In this document: positions 13,473 to 14,285 of the stretch, piece by piece
How the letters are laid out: every line of letters begins with the position of its first letter
How positions within the stretch are numbered: the first letter of the stretch is position 1
Program-made: the position numbers and the translations under genes
Source of the DNA: Spirochaetaceae bacterium
GTDB taxonomy: Bacteria > Spirochaetota > Spirochaetia > Treponematales > Breznakiellaceae
NCBI GenBank assembly: GCA_031290205.1
Contig: JAITNZ010000020.1
Location: 1 to 14,285, forward strand
Direction: 5' to 3'
DNA length: 14,285 nucleotides
The notes under the pieces: generated by a model
Database searches by the model: none
What the model was told of the DNA's origin: nothing
What the model saw: only the letters and a program-made list of their open reading frames with translations

Positions 13473-14285
13473 TCACTCAAGCGGTGGGACGGCATTTTCT
13501 GCTTTCGGTTCCGGTGCCGCGGCTTCTGGTTTCGGCTCCGGTGTCGGCGCTTCTGTTTTCGTTTCCGGGACCGCCGCCTGTGTTTTAGTATCAATTCGAT
13601 TAAGAATAGCCATGAGTTTGTTTTTTTCGATAAGATCTATCAGTCGGCTGTCTGTGAATTTTTTCGCTTCATCACTGAAAGCGCCGACGGCTATACAGAT
13701 GCCCTTGCTTGCTTTTACATCTTTAAGATGTGCATAGAAGTCACGGAGGACCAGCTCGCCGATAGCGCCTTGAGTCCGGATAAACCGGAACATCACGGTA
13801 TCTGACCATTTTGGCGTGTCGATTTCGGCTGTCAGGTCAGCCCAGTCGTTTCTGGTAAGTGCTGTTTTCGTGATCTTCACTTTGGCTTTGGCAAAATAGG
13901 TCATAACGATTTTGCGGCAAAGAGCGATAAAATCGCCCGAAGGCGCCATGATAAATGTCTGTAAATTATTATTGGCGTTTAACTCTTTGTGTTTTTCGAT
14001 GAGTTCGGTAACATTCTTATAGTTCTCTCTAAGCGTTTGCACTTGTTGCAGGTATTTCATCGCGGCGCCAATGTCTTGCAGCCTTAAATAGGCGGCGGCT
14101 AGTTGGTATTTCAGTTCTATTTCGGTATCCAACTGGACCGTCTGGTGTTTTAAGCCGATTTCAAAGTCGGCGATGGCTTGCTCTTCCTGCCGCGCTTCGA
14201 CGTTGATCATTCCCGAACAGAGACATGATTTCGGTCCCCACTGTGCATCCGGGCGAAGGTGGGTATATATCCTCAACGCATGCTC
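13473..14285 (-). CDS. TPR protein with a degenerate Mrr-like nuclease-fold domain, 5'-partial
   Basis: The frame stays open to the window edge, so the start is outside; a TTG at 14276 is only an in-window candidate, giving 267 residues. The N-terminal part (about 20-105) contains tetratricopeptide-like helix pairs (EEQAIADFEIGLKHQ, YQLAAAYLRLQDIGAAMKYLQ). Residues about 115-225 resemble the Mrr_cat / restriction-endonuclease-like fold, ending with the family pattern KGICIAVGAFSDEAKKFTDSRLIDLIEKNKL. The catalytic Q/E-x-K strand is not preserved (MFRFIRTQG stands in its place), so a binding role is likelier than cleavage. A Pro/Glu/Lys-repeat tail (about 232-267) follows. No signal or membrane segment is seen in this part. 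The fold assignment is moderately sure; the function is unknown. Confidence 0.75.
   Translation of the reverse strand, partial: EHALRIYTHLRPDAQWGPKSCLCSGMINVEARQEEQAIADFEIGLKHQTVQLDTEIELKYQLAAAYLRLQDIGAAMKYLQQVQTLRENYKNVTELIEKHKELNANNNLQTFIMAPSGDFIALCRKIVMTYFAKAKVKITKTALTRNDWADLTAEIDTPKWSDTVMFRFIRTQGAIGELVLRDFYAHLKDVKASKGICIAVGAFSDEAKKFTDSRLIDLIEKNKLMAILNRIDTKTQAAVPETKTEAPTPEPKPEAAAPEPKAENAVPPLE

Noticed and set aside
13465..13737. 90-codon plus-strand frame opposite the TPR gene
   Set aside because: Ser/Gly/Ala-rich antisense shadow of the Pro/Glu/Lys tail of the TPR protein.

Overview
The window looks like part of a spirochaete chromosome, most likely a Treponema-like member of the Spirochaetales. 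The best evidence is a 286-residue FlaB-type core flagellin (11840-12700). It has the spirochaetal MIINHN start, the MWFHIGAN segment, and a textbook sigma-28 promoter in front (TAAA-N15-GCCGATAT). Gene density is ordinary, strands are mixed, and there is no phage, insertion sequence or CRISPR array.

Layout. (1) 1-5514 (+): most of a very large bacterial alpha-2-macroglobulin (A2M) gene with the thioester motif CMEQ; its 5' end lies outside the window. The gene is peppered with long poly-G/poly-C tracts, including C14, C12, G10 and two G9. (2) 5515-5848: convergent intergenic region with a nested inverted repeat and a possible tiny minus-strand ORF. (3) 5849-6415 (-): rsmD, a 16S rRNA methyltransferase, with its own sigma-70 promoter. 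(4) 6710-11736 (+): a run of closely spaced genes: an NfeD-like membrane protein, a small DUF1902/HicB-like protein, a flotillin-family SPFH protein, a zinc-ribbon NUDIX hydrolase, and the two-part potassium uptake system KtrB/KtrA. (5) 11734-12700 (+): a sigma-28 promoter whose -35 box overlaps the ktrA stop codon, then flaB. (6) 12701-13149: a non-coding block with a minus-strand tRNA-Ile(GAT) that has its own promoter and a strong terminator, two copies of a dispersed intergenic repeat, and the promoter and leader hairpin of the next gene. (7) 13150-13440 (+): a single-RRM RNA-binding protein. (8) 13473-14285 (-): a TPR protein with a degenerate Mrr-type nuclease-fold domain, cut by the window edge.

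Functional themes are envelope and membrane organisation (A2M protease trap, NfeD/flotillin microdomains, Ktr potassium uptake), motility (FlaB) and RNA biology (RsmD, tRNA, RRM protein). The two observations most worth following are the homopolymer tracts in the A2M gene, which suggest a phase-variable surface or periplasmic protease trap, and a previously unlabelled family of about 45-90 bp structured intergenic repeats with three copies here (7609-7650 on -, 12705-12795 on +, 12973-13031 on +). No clear new defence or biosynthetic system is visible.
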